Origin: Pedobacter sp. WC2423
Lineage (GTDB): Bacteria > Bacteroidota > Bacteroidia > Sphingobacteriales > Sphingobacteriaceae
Assembly: GCF_040822065.1 (NCBI RefSeq)
Contig: NZ_CP162005.1
Location: 4,092,001-4,156,000 of the forward strand
Length of the DNA stretch: 64,000 nt
Reading direction: 5' to 3'
Shown: piece by piece, positions 46,160 through 53,806 of the stretch
Position numbering within the stretch: position 1 is the stretch's first letter
How the letters are laid out: every line of letters starts with the position of its first letter
Position numbers and translations under genes: made by a program
Notes under the pieces: model-generated
What the model saw: the letters and a program-made list of their open reading frames with translations, nothing else
Database searches by the model: none
What the model was told of the DNA's origin: nothing

Positions 46160-47614
46160 ATGGAAAAAGAAAAGATTAGTAATAACGAATTGAAGTCATT
46201 AGGAATCAACGATGTGGAAATATTGGTAAGTTTTAGCCGCGTGGCTAATGGGTTGCTGAAACATAGCGTAATGGCTAAGCCTGAGATATTGGCTAATCTG
46301 GAAGCATTGATTGACGATCCGATGCCTTATGCCTTAAGAAAGGGCGGGAAGTTTAACAACCTTGCCGAAAGTATTATCGCTATGCGTAAGGACGGAAAAT
46401 TTATAAAACAAGAACGCTGTAACTTTAAACTGAAGGCAGAAATAGCTGATTTCCCGGTATGGGGATTAGAACACATAGAGGTTGGCGCTCTTGCACAGAT
46501 GAGAACTGCGGTACAATTACCTATCGCTGTTGCGGGAGCTCTTATGCCTGATGCCCATCAAGGTTATGGGTTGCCAATTGGCGGGGTATTGGCGACTACT
46601 GCAAATACAATTATTCCATTCGCAGTTGGGGTCGACATTGCATGCCGTATGTGTTTAAGTATTTTTGACCTTCCTGCAGAAGCAGTAGATACCCAAACTG
46701 ACAAGCTGAAAAATATTTTGGTTGATAACACTTATTTCGGTATGGGGTGTACGACAAAGTCATACTTTGATAGTTCATTGTTTGATAGTAAGACCTGGAA
46801 CGAAACTAAAGTAATACGTTCTCTAAAGAATAAAGCCTACGCACAGCTGGGAACAAGCGGGACGGGTAACCACTTTGTGGAATGGGGAGAACTGACTATT
46901 GCCGACGGTGCTCTAGGTGGTATTCCTGCCGGAAAGTATCTGGCATTGCTGTCGCATTCAGGCTCCCGTGGATTTGGTGGAGCTGTGGCTGATCATTATA
47001 GCAAGATTGCCATGACGAAAACCAAGTTGCCTGCCGAAGCGAAACATCTGGCCTGGCTTGATCTGGATAAAGATGAGGGACAGGAGTATTGGATAGCGAT
47101 GAACCTTGCTGGTGAATATGCAAGTGCTAATCACCACGAGATACATAATAAAATAGCCCGTTCTTTAGGAGTTAACCCGATTGCCCGGATAGAGAATCAC
47201 CACAATTTTGCATGGAAAGAAAAACTTGCCGATGGTACAGATGTAATGGTACACAGAAAAGGAGCAACACCAGCTGGCGAGGGGGTGCTGGGAATTATTC
47301 CCGGATCTATGAGTACACCGGGATTCCTGGTGCGTGGAAAAGGAAATATAACCAGTATTAACTCAGCAAGCCATGGTGCGGGAAGATTGATGAGCCGAAG
47401 TGCTGCTTTTAAAACGCTGGACAAAGCAGTGATCGCATCAAATCTGGTTGAAAAGCGTATTACACTTATGGGGAGTGATATGGATGAGGCTCCAATGGCA
47501 TATAAAGATATACATACTGTTATGGCAGCACAAAATGATTTGGTAGAGGTTCTGGCTAAATTCGAACCTAGAATTGTGAGAATGGCGGACGCTAGAGAGA
47601 AGCCTGAAGACTAG
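46160..47614 (+). CDS. rtcB: RNA-splicing ligase RtcB
   Basis: 484 residues; it joins RNA 2',3'-cyclic phosphate (3'-phosphate) and 5'-OH ends with GTP and Mn2+. Conserved motifs in order: PDAHQGYGLPIGGVLAT, VGVDIACRM (metal-binding), GTSGTGNHFVE, LLSHSGSRGFGG, NHHNFAWKE, PGSMSTPGFLVRGKGN and SASHGAGRLMSR, whose His is the likely guanylylation site. It is longer than E. coli RtcB (about 408), mainly by an N-terminal extension of about 80 residues. It is followed after 97 bp by the Ro-like gene, which has its own copy of the same promoter. No RtcA cyclase or Archease is visible in the window. Confidence 0.93.
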   Translation: MEKEKISNNELKSLGINDVEILVSFSRVANGLLKHSVMAKPEILANLEALIDDPMPYALRKGGKFNNLAESIIAMRKDGKFIKQERCNFKLKAEIADFPVWGLEHIEVGALAQMRTAVQLPIAVAGALMPDAHQGYGLPIGGVLATTANTIIPFAVGVDIACRMCLSIFDLPAEAVDTQTDKLKNILVDNTYFGMGCTTKSYFDSSLFDSKTWNETKVIRSLKNKAYAQLGTSGTGNHFVEWGELTIADGALGGIPAGKYLALLSHSGSRGFGGAVADHYSKIAMTKTKLPAEAKHLAWLDLDKDEGQEYWIAMNLAGEYASANHHEIHNKIARSLGVNPIARIENHHNFAWKEKLADGTDVMVHRKGATPAGEGVLGIIPGSMSTPGFLVRGKGNITSINSASHGAGRLMSRSAAFKTLDKAVIASNLVEKRITLMGSDMDEAPMAYKDIHTVMAAQNDLVEVLAKFEPRIVRMADAREKPED

Positions 47615-47644
47615 GCAGTAAAAATAAATTTGAAATATTTACAG

Positions 47645-47665
47645 CTGCGCAAATACACTGCGCAG
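47645..47665. promoter_or_regulatory. Operator upstream of the Ro/TROVE gene (second copy)
   Basis: CTGCGCA (47645-47651), six bases, CTGCGCAG (47658-47665): the same repeats, spacer length and distance to the -7 box as the rtcB site; spacers AATAGA and AATACA differ by one base. Such exact agreement of a rare motif and its spacing in two promoters of one locus points to one regulator. Confidence 0.78.
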
Positions 47666-47673
47666 GACAGATG

Positions 47674-47681
47674 TTTCTTTG
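47674..47681 (+). promoter_or_regulatory. -7 promoter element of the Ro/TROVE gene
   Basis: TTTCTTTG, identical to the rtcB element and likewise 8 bp after the operator. Transcription should begin near 47688, leaving a leader of only about 25 nt. Confidence 0.55.
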
Positions 47682-47698
47682 TACTAACAATGAGAAAG

Positions 47699-47705
47699 AA
47701 GGAGG
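47699..47705 (+). promoter_or_regulatory. Strong Shine-Dalgarno sequence before the Ro gene
   Basis: AAGGAGG, six bases before ATG 47712. Bacteroidota genes rarely carry such a site, and the neighbours here lack one. An upstream ATG at 47690 opens a ten-residue frame (MRKKEVYNEI) that overlaps the gene start and ends at 47722. Confidence 0.7.
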
Positions 47706-47711
47706 TTTACA

Positions 47712-49298
47712 ATGAAATTTAACAGTTTAAGCAAAACAAAAGACCAGGTCCTAAACAAGGAAGGCGCAATTGCATTTAAGGTCAGCGCAGAAATGGAATT
47801 GTACACTACCGTTGTTACGTGGAGCTTAAATGATTCCTTTTACGAAAAGAACGAGGCGCGCTTAACCCGCCTGCAAAAATTAATAACTAAGTGCAATCCA
47901 ATATTTGTGGGTAAACTGGCCGTTTACTCCCGCACTAAAATGAATATGCGTTCGGTGCCTTTAGTTTTGGTAACCGAATTGGCAAAGGTGCACTCGGGCG
48001 ATGATTTAGTCGCCCGGGTTACGGAAGGGGTAGTGAAACGGGCAGACGAAATCACAGAACTGCTGGCCTGTTATGAGTTATTAAATGAGCGTACTGGTAC
48101 TAAAAAGCTAAATCGCTTATCAAAGCAAATACAAAAAGGTTTAGCAGGAACATTTAACCGTTTTGATGAATATCAGTTTGCCAAGTACAACCGTGATAGT
48201 AATGTCAGGTTACGTGATGCTTTATTTTTGGTTCATCCAAAGGCAGTGGACAATGCGCAGCAGGAGTTGTTCAATAAAATAGTAAACGGGACTTTACAAA
48301 CACCATATACCTGGGAAACTGAGCTTTCAGCCCTGGGACAGTTGAACTATGATAGCGATGAAGCAAGAACGAGGGCATTTTGTGCCAAGTGGGAAGAGCT
48401 GATAGACAGTGGAAAACTGGGTTATATGGCTTTATTACGTAACCTGCGAAATATAAAAGAAGCTGGCGTAGGCTATGCACATTTCCAAAAGGTATGTGCA
48501 CGTTTATCCGACGCGAATGAAGTAGCTAAGGCTAAACAGTTCCCTTTTCGTTATCTGGCAGCATATCGAGAATTAGTGGTGCCGGAAACTGAAGCACGCT
48601 TCAAAGTCCTTGCGAAAAAGGTGAATGCGTTGTTATTTGGTAATAACAGGTACGCTGATGTGCTGCCGGATGCTTTAGAGAAAGCCATAAAGGCAAGTGC
48701 CGCTAATATCAAAGGGTTTGATCATTCAACCAGCGTATTGCTGGCGTGTGATGTATCAGGATCAATGCAAACTCCGGTTTCTGCAAAATCGAAAGTTTTG
48801 CTCTATGATATCGGTTTAATGCTTGCGATGCTTTTGCAGTCGAGGTGTAAAAATGTAGAAGTGGGTATGTTTGGCGATACCTGGAAAACCATAACGGTGC
48901 CTCGCAATAACATACTGGGCAATGTAATGGAATTATATCGCAGAGAGGGTGAAGTCGGTTATGCAACGAACGGCTATCTGGTGATCAAAGATTTGTTATC
49001 ACGGAAGGCTAAAATTGATAAGGTGATGATGTTTACCGACTGCCAGTTATATAACAATAACTCATCTTCTACCATTGGTGATCATATAAATGCCTTATGG
49101 TTGCGTTATAAAGCAGAAGTTTCACCAGAAGCAAAGCTCTACCTGTTTGATCTGAAAGGTTACGGACAAATGCCACTACAGGTATTGCGCAATGATGTAT
49201 ATCTGATAGCAGGCTGGAGCGATAAGGTTTTTGAGGTTTTAGCGACTTTAGAAAATGGAGAAACAGCTTTGGATGCAATCAATAAAATAGAATTATAA
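47712..49298 (+). CDS. rsr: TROVE-domain Ro60-like RNA-binding protein (Rsr)
   Basis: 528 residues. The TROVE domain (about 20-330) is a HEAT-like ring that binds misfolded RNA ends in its hole and Y RNA on its outside. A C-terminal vWA domain follows, with MIDAS residues D347-V-S-G-S351 and D443 in MFTDCQLY. In bacteria Ro (Rsr) with Y RNA and PNPase forms an RNA-degradation machine and also aids 23S rRNA maturation. Here it lies between rtcB and the tRNA-like noncoding RNAs, the same partners as in Salmonella's rsr-Y RNA-rtcBA locus. It is controlled by its own operator and a strong ribosome-binding site. Confidence 0.92.
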   Translation: MKFNSLSKTKDQVLNKEGAIAFKVSAEMELYTTVVTWSLNDSFYEKNEARLTRLQKLITKCNPIFVGKLAVYSRTKMNMRSVPLVLVTELAKVHSGDDLVARVTEGVVKRADEITELLACYELLNERTGTKKLNRLSKQIQKGLAGTFNRFDEYQFAKYNRDSNVRLRDALFLVHPKAVDNAQQELFNKIVNGTLQTPYTWETELSALGQLNYDSDEARTRAFCAKWEELIDSGKLGYMALLRNLRNIKEAGVGYAHFQKVCARLSDANEVAKAKQFPFRYLAAYRELVVPETEARFKVLAKKVNALLFGNNRYADVLPDALEKAIKASAANIKGFDHSTSVLLACDVSGSMQTPVSAKSKVLLYDIGLMLAMLLQSRCKNVEVGMFGDTWKTITVPRNNILGNVMELYRREGEVGYATNGYLVIKDLLSRKAKIDKVMMFTDCQLYNNNSSSTIGDHINALWLRYKAEVSPEAKLYLFDLKGYGQMPLQVLRNDVYLIAGWSDKVFEVLATLENGETALDAINKIEL

Positions 49299-49352
49299 AA
49301 TAGTATGGGGATGTTAGGTATTCCCATTACTTTACAAGAATTTAAAATATAA

Positions 49353-49446
49353 GGATGCCGTAGAAACGGGTTACTTCGCACATTGGAAGGGGGTGGGCAT
49401 TGTAATGCAAATTATGATGTGGGTTCGAGTCCCAAAAGCGGTTCCC
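49353..49446 (+). ncRNA. tRNA-like (Y-RNA-like) noncoding RNA module 1
   Basis: A 94-nt element 55 nt after the Ro gene. Acceptor-like arms GGATGCCG (49353-49360, one T bulged) and CGGTTCC (49439-49445), then TA as at tRNA positions 8-9. D-arm-like GAA-ACGGGTTAC-TTC with G18-G19-like GG, and a T-arm TGGG-TTCGAGT-CCCA (49420-49434). In place of an anticodon arm there is a G-rich insertion with a CACAT/ATGTG pairing and a GCAT-TGTA-ATGC hairpin. It has no anticodon and cannot be a working tRNA. Bacterial Y RNAs mimic tRNAs in this way; the position next to Ro makes this the likely identity, but expression is not shown. Confidence 0.7.
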
Positions 49447-49486
49447 CCGTCCCGCGTTCGCTTGTTGCTCCTTATCAATTAATAAA

Positions 49487-49568
49487 GGTGCCGTAAATTG
49501 GTAATACTTCGGTATGACGTTCCCTACAGGAAAGGTGCAGATTCAAATTCTGCCTGCAATTAATTGCA
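49487..49568 (+). ncRNA. tRNA-like (Y-RNA-like) noncoding RNA module 2
   Basis: A second, diverged copy 40 nt after module 1. It shares TGCCGTA (49489-49495) and TACTTCG (49505-49511) with module 1, with the same 9-nt spacing, which contains GG in both. A clear T-arm GCAGA-TTCAAAT-TCTGC (49537-49553), a TTCC/GGAA hairpin in place of the anticodon arm, and a 3' hairpin CTGCAA-TTAA-TTGCAG (49553-49568). No good acceptor partner for GGTGCCG was found. Both modules are probably processed from the Ro transcript. Confidence 0.65.
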
Positions 49569-49636
49569 GTAGTCTAAATTAATGACCAGTTGCTTTTTGC
49601 CCTTTTATTATATCAACAAAGTAGTTTGAAATTTGG

Positions 49637-49689
49637 ATCCGTGCGGCCACGGATTTGGCCAGCAGTTATACATAACTGCTGGCTTTTTT
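49637..49689 (+). terminator. Double hairpin and terminator closing the RNA-repair locus
   Basis: Hairpin ATCCGTG-CGGC-CACGGAT (49637-49654) followed by an 11-bp perfect stem (arms 49658-49668 and 49673-49683, loop TACA) and TTTTTT. It ends the transcript of the Ro gene and the noncoding RNAs. The first hairpin has no U-run and may instead be the 3' end structure of the RNA. Confidence 0.87.
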
Positions 49690-49954
49690 GCTTTAAGGGC
49701 TTATACTTATGTATAAGTATTGACTTTAATAATGTACCAAACCCAAGAATATATTAGACCTCGATGGATTATTTGTTGAAAGCAAAACGCAAATAATCAA
49801 AAAGAATTGAACTGTCCAGACTTTAAAAGAGATAGATCAGGCTAAACTTAATTCATTTATTTTAACGACTTTTTGTGTCCGGGAGCGATGAATGTCCCTA
49901 TATTCATGAGTTAGTCGTCAGTTAAAAAAAGCTAAAACAAATAAACTGAAAATT
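49690..49954 (+). other. Gap between the RNA locus and the next gene
   Basis: About 265 bp with no gene. It contains a short hairpin ATGAAT/ATTCAT around 49888-49909 and nothing else I can support. It separates the RNA-repair locus from a run of small secreted-protein genes. Confidence 0.4.
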
Positions 49955-50584
49955 ATGAAAAACCTTTATCTATACTTTGTGTGCATTTTGATTTCAGTCC
50001 AAATGAATTTATCCGCTCAAAATATTAAAAAGAAAGACAATTATACTTATGAAGTAAGAGAAGAAAAAGGCGACTTAAATAATGACGGTAAAATGGATAA
50101 AATACTGGTGAAAATGGATACAGTAGATGAAACAAGGCCATTAATATTGCAAATTTTTCTATCTAAGCCAAATGGAAAATTAACTTTAGCTGTATCTTCG
50201 ACTAAAATAATTGAACCACAATATCCTGTTGAAAAACATGGAAAACACAGTGAATTCCAAATTCCAGATTTTTTTATTGAAAAAGGGATTTTAACAATGT
50301 GGAGTGAAATTAAAGGAGGAAATATTACTTACGATTTCAAATACCGCAATGGCAATTTTGAATTAATTAATGTAAAAAAGATAACTCATAATACATCCAA
50401 AGGTTATATTGACGAATATACAGTATTTACAGAAACTGAATTTAACTTAATTACGGGGCTCAGAACCGAAACTGATGATAGGTTAGATTCAAAAAAAATA
50501 TTAAATAAAAGAAAAAAAATAGTTTTAATCAGACCCTTACCGAAAATACAGGATTTCAAGTTTTCCGATAAAAGATTATATTAA
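49955..50584 (+). CDS. Exported hypothetical protein
   Basis: 209 residues with a signal peptide (about 1-20, ends NLSAQ). After the signal it reads KKKDNYTYEVREEKGDLNNDGKMDKILVKMD; DLNNDGKMDK recalls an FG-GAP/VCBS-type calcium-binding loop (DxNxDGxxD). The rest is Lys-rich and beta-predicted. I do not recognise a family. It may be a secreted protein with a single Ca-binding-like repeat. Base composition is more AT-rich than the neighbours to the left. Confidence 0.65.
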   Translation: MKNLYLYFVCILISVQMNLSAQNIKKKDNYTYEVREEKGDLNNDGKMDKILVKMDTVDETRPLILQIFLSKPNGKLTLAVSSTKIIEPQYPVEKHGKHSEFQIPDFFIEKGILTMWSEIKGGNITYDFKYRNGNFELINVKKITHNTSKGYIDEYTVFTETEFNLITGLRTETDDRLDSKKILNKRKKIVLIRPLPKIQDFKFSDKRLY

Positions 50585-50733
50585 AAGAACCGAACGGTTA
50601 ATATCAGCTTGACAATATGGCTTGGTTCAGAACCAAAAGTGTTTATGGTTTTTTTTATATTTTTATTGCTGATAAAATAAGCCTGCTTGTAGTAATGAAA
50701 TGAATGTTAAGTCATATCAAAAAGTTGAAATTT

Positions 50734-51093
50734 ATGAAAGGAAAACTAGTCATATTAATCGTTTTAATCTTTTTGAGTTGTAATTCTGCAACTAAAGATC
50801 AGGAAAAGAAAATCATTGGTAATTGGGTTGGAGATATAAAACTTCCTAAAACGGGTAAATACATCGGGAAAATGTATTTACAGTTCACCCAAAAAGGTGA
50901 GTTTTTCCAAAAAACCGGAGAAGGAAGCGAACAGGTTATTTCAAAAATGACTTATAAACTTAGTAGGGATAAAATCTTTTACAAAGGGAAAGCAACCTCA
51001 AATGAAGAATTTGATTCCAATTATTCTTTTAAGGGGGATACTTTAGTTGTTGAATCTGAGGGTGAAAAAGCTGATTATATAAGAATTAAATAA
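50734..51093 (+). CDS. Small lipoprotein, lipocalin-like
   Basis: 119 residues starting at ATG 50734 (MKGKLVILIVLIFLSC), where the Met begins a proper lipoprotein signal with Cys at 16. An upstream ATG at 50704 would add ten residues before the signal and is less likely. The body (IIGNWVGDIKLPKTGKYIG, MYLQFTQKGEFFQKTGEG) looks like a small beta-barrel/lipocalin-type domain seen in many Bacteroidota lipoproteins. Ligand unknown. Convergent with the DUF2306 gene. Confidence 0.7.
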   Translation: MKGKLVILIVLIFLSCNSATKDQEKKIIGNWVGDIKLPKTGKYIGKMYLQFTQKGEFFQKTGEGSEQVISKMTYKLSRDKIFYKGKATSNEEFDSNYSFKGDTLVVESEGEKADYIRIK

Positions 51094-51181
51094 AATTGGT
51101 TACAAAGATAAGACAACCTATTTTTTGTGTGATCATTTCCTTATTCGAAAAAGGAAATTGTACTATACAAATTGAGATGAT

Positions 51182-51811
51182 TTAAGACTTAGCAAGACTA
51201 TTATTTTTTAGCGCTAATCTTTTTATGATCAAGTAAGCAACAAACAGATTGGGAATCCAGGATAACCAGGCCACAATAATATAGGATATGCCAAAATTAC
51301 CAATAATCATAATTAAGATAGGTAACCATATTCTCAATGTTACAGCAGCAAAACAGGCTGCATAGCTATAGATCATCATATTTTGATGTCTTAAAAACTG
51401 CTTATTCCTGACTGTCAAATAAGCCATCAATGTAGTATAAAACCAAATTACAGCCAGGCAACTAAAGCCAAGCGATGCCCATAGTCCTTCGTCTGCAAAT
51501 AGTGCAATATAGAAGCCTGAAAAAGAACTTAATAAAACTGAGACAACATATGTTTTGCCAATGAATTTATGAATATAGGGCTTATTGAGCCTGAGCTTTG
51601 CATTAAACTGAATCCATCCAATAAGTAACGCCACTCCGCCCAAAATAATATGTGTATAAAAGGAGATATTCCAAATTTCACTGTTCAAGAGCCAAGCTGG
51701 TTTACCATTTAATATACCAATTTTCCCTTCATTTAACAGATACTTAAGCGGATATAATCCGATAAGAATAGACAGTATAGCAAGCATAATCCAAAAGATC
51801 TTTTTTTTCAT
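51182..51811 (-). CDS. DUF2306 membrane protein
   Basis: 209 residues with about six hydrophobic helices. HIILGGVALLIGWIQF near 55-70, HKFIGKTYVVSVLLSSFSG and FLRHQNMMIYSYAACFAAVTLRIWLP are the conserved helices of the DUF2306 family, with His residues facing the membrane (HIILG, HKFIGK, RHQNMM). The family is thought to be a predicted membrane protein of unknown function. It lies downstream of an AraC-type gene on the same strand with 120 bp between them; a regulator-target relation is possible. Confidence 0.83.
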   Translation of the reverse strand: MKKKIFWIMLAILSILIGLYPLKYLLNEGKIGILNGKPAWLLNSEIWNISFYTHIILGGVALLIGWIQFNAKLRLNKPYIHKFIGKTYVVSVLLSSFSGFYIALFADEGLWASLGFSCLAVIWFYTTLMAYLTVRNKQFLRHQNMMIYSYAACFAAVTLRIWLPILIMIIGNFGISYIIVAWLSWIPNLFVAYLIIKRLALKNNSLAKS

Positions 51812-51931
51812 TTCAATTCATCAGTTTTAAAATCAAATGGGCAATTATAAAACGGCCCCACCTTATTTATAAAGGTGTGTAGTATTGACATTTAAATAGT
51901 TCCACTTTGTAAGGTGGTACTTATTTGTTGA

Positions 51932-53029
51932 TTAAATTGTGGCTTGCAGCTGGATTTTCTGGTTTTTTAGATAAGCTGTTGGTGATAATCCTGTAATCTT
52001 CTTGAAATTTCTGTTGAAGGAAGTTTTAGAGTTGAACCCAACTTCATAAGCCAATGACAGCAATGTGAACTTTTGATTTTCAGGAAAAATGACAATTGTT
52101 TTAAATTCATTAATTCTTAGTTCGTTGATATAATCGTAAAAATTCTTGTTCTCTAATGTATTGATAACTTGAGATAAGCTATTTGAATGAATGTTCAGCT
52201 GTTTAGCAACTCCGTTCAAACTTAGCTCTGGATCTTTAAAAAGTTTTTTTTGATCCATTAGCTTTAAAAGCTCAAGGTGTATCTCTGACAAAAGCGCTTC
52301 CCCTATTGCTGATCTCTGATATTTAATTGGGAATGTTATCTCACCATTGTGTTTTATTTGATCCTCAATTTTATTTGTAAAGATGCCCACTTGTTTTACG
52401 CCAAAATATCCTATGTATAGGATAAATAAATCGACACATGCAAAAGTAGTCATGTCGGTACCAAAAAGAACGGACAACCAGATTACACCCATACCAATCA
52501 TTGGCTTGCTTAACCAACTTAAATTGATTTTTTCCAAATAGGAAAGTTGATTTGAAATGATCTTACGATGCTCTTTTAACAAAAATAAAGAAAGCACTAT
52601 ATATAGAATTCCTGAAGGCATTACCGCAAAATGGATGATTTTTAATATTGTTGTATAACCAGCACCCTGATTCTTATAAACTATAACTTTTTCAGCTACA
52701 GACAAAAGAAAAAATTTGGATAATACAACGTATACCGAAATTGTTGGAATAAAATGAAAAACAAAATTTAATTTAATGGTTTTTTTAGTTAATAAGGCAG
52801 TATATAGATACAAAAAAGGGCCGTGAATAAACGGAAAAGCAATTTCAATACCCAATAAATAAGGAATTTCGCTAAACTTTCCTGTGACTAGTAAATAATA
52901 AGTGAATAGGTGAAATGAAATTAAAAACAGCCAAAAAGCCAACACCAGATCTGCTGTAGATTTACCCTTTTTTGTAAAAAGAAGGACTGAAAGAAATAGG
53001 GAAATAATTATTCCTATGATATGCAACAT
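51932..53029 (-). CDS. Membrane-anchored AraC-family transcriptional regulator
   Basis: 365 residues: an N-terminal sensor domain with about seven transmembrane helices (1-230) followed by a cytosolic AraC HTH domain (about 255-360). HTH features are LNGVAKQLNIHSNSLSQVIN and LLSLAYEVGFNSKTSFNRNFKKITGLSPTAYLK. Such 7TM-AraC proteins are common in Bacteroidota and are believed to sense envelope signals. The DUF2306 gene is directly downstream. The target is not known. Confidence 0.87.
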   Translation of the reverse strand: MLHIIGIIISLFLSVLLFTKKGKSTADLVLAFWLFLISFHLFTYYLLVTGKFSEIPYLLGIEIAFPFIHGPFLYLYTALLTKKTIKLNFVFHFIPTISVYVVLSKFFLLSVAEKVIVYKNQGAGYTTILKIIHFAVMPSGILYIVLSLFLLKEHRKIISNQLSYLEKINLSWLSKPMIGMGVIWLSVLFGTDMTTFACVDLFILYIGYFGVKQVGIFTNKIEDQIKHNGEITFPIKYQRSAIGEALLSEIHLELLKLMDQKKLFKDPELSLNGVAKQLNIHSNSLSQVINTLENKNFYDYINELRINEFKTIVIFPENQKFTLLSLAYEVGFNSKTSFNRNFKKITGLSPTAYLKNQKIQLQATI

Positions 53030-53170
53030 GCGCTAACAGCTAAAATATTAGCCAAATATAAAGGAAAGTAACAATAGGTGGAATTTGCCGGTTCATTAGA
53101 ATATCCAGTATAAAAATGGATGGAAATCGACGGAATGATAGGTAATATATAGAAATAACATCCAATTATT

Positions 53171-53806
53171 CTAAAGTATTCGCTGTTGTATAGCGGCCAT
53201 GATCAGCTCAGCAACATTTTTTACGCCGAATTTCTGAATCAGGTTCTTACGGTGCGTATCTATGGTTAACGGGCTTATAAACAGCTCCTGGCCGATCAAC
53301 TGGCTGGTTTTACCTGCAGCAATTAGCATGAGTATCTCTTTTTCTCTTCGGGTAAGTCGTGGCACGCCTTGCAAATCATTCTTAGTTGGACGGCTGATGA
53401 TCTCCATCACTTCTTTACTGTAACAAATGTTTCCTTTTACGGCTTCTGCGATACAATGCCGTAATTCGTCTACAGCGCTGTTCTTCAGCAAATAGCCGCT
53501 AGCTCCATTTTGAATAGTTTGCATAATGATGCTTCGCTCAGTGTGATTGCTTAGAATAAGTATGACGGTCGATACCGATTCTTTTTTGATGATCTGACAT
53601 AGGTCCATTCCATTAATATCGGGGAGCGTTATATCGAGCAAAATAAGATTTACTTCGTTGGTCCGGATGTAAGAAAGTATAGCTGCACCGCTGCAAAAGC
53701 CGCCAACCAATTTTATGTTCGGCTCATTTTCAAGTAAGGTCTTTAACCCTTCGATTACGATAGGGTGGTCGTCGACTATGGCAGTAAGTAACTTAGTTGG
53801 TGGCAT
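53171..53806 (-). CDS. NarL/LuxR-family response regulator
   Basis: 211 residues: receiver domain (1-120) with phosphoacceptor Asp58 in LILLDITLPD and acid pocket VDDHP at 11-15, then a LuxR-type HTH (about 145-205) with LTRREKEILMLIAAGKTSQLIGQELFISPLTIDTHRKNL. It acts with the histidine kinase encoded just upstream; the two genes overlap by 14 nt and are translationally coupled. It probably controls the divergent small exported-protein genes at 55998 and 56514; this is inferred from position only. Confidence 0.93.
   Translation of the reverse strand: MPPTKLLTAIVDDHPIVIEGLKTLLENEPNIKLVGGFCSGAAILSYIRTNEVNLILLDITLPDINGMDLCQIIKKESVSTVILILSNHTERSIIMQTIQNGASGYLLKNSAVDELRHCIAEAVKGNICYSKEVMEIISRPTKNDLQGVPRLTRREKEILMLIAAGKTSQLIGQELFISPLTIDTHRKNLIQKFGVKNVAELIMAAIQQRIL

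Noticed and set aside
49353..49446. A functional tRNA gene after the Ro gene
   Set aside because: There is no anticodon arm and the acceptor stem has a bulge, so it cannot decode; kept only as a tRNA-like RNA.
50588..50636. Two short palindromes (AACCG-AA-CGGTT and TTGGTTC-A-GAACCAA) after the exported-protein gene
   Set aside because: Short and near each other by possible chance; no promoter or repeated copy supports a role.
51135..51158. 8-bp hairpin between the small lipoprotein gene and the DUF2306 gene as a terminator
   Set aside because: A weak AT-rich stem without a following T-run on either strand.
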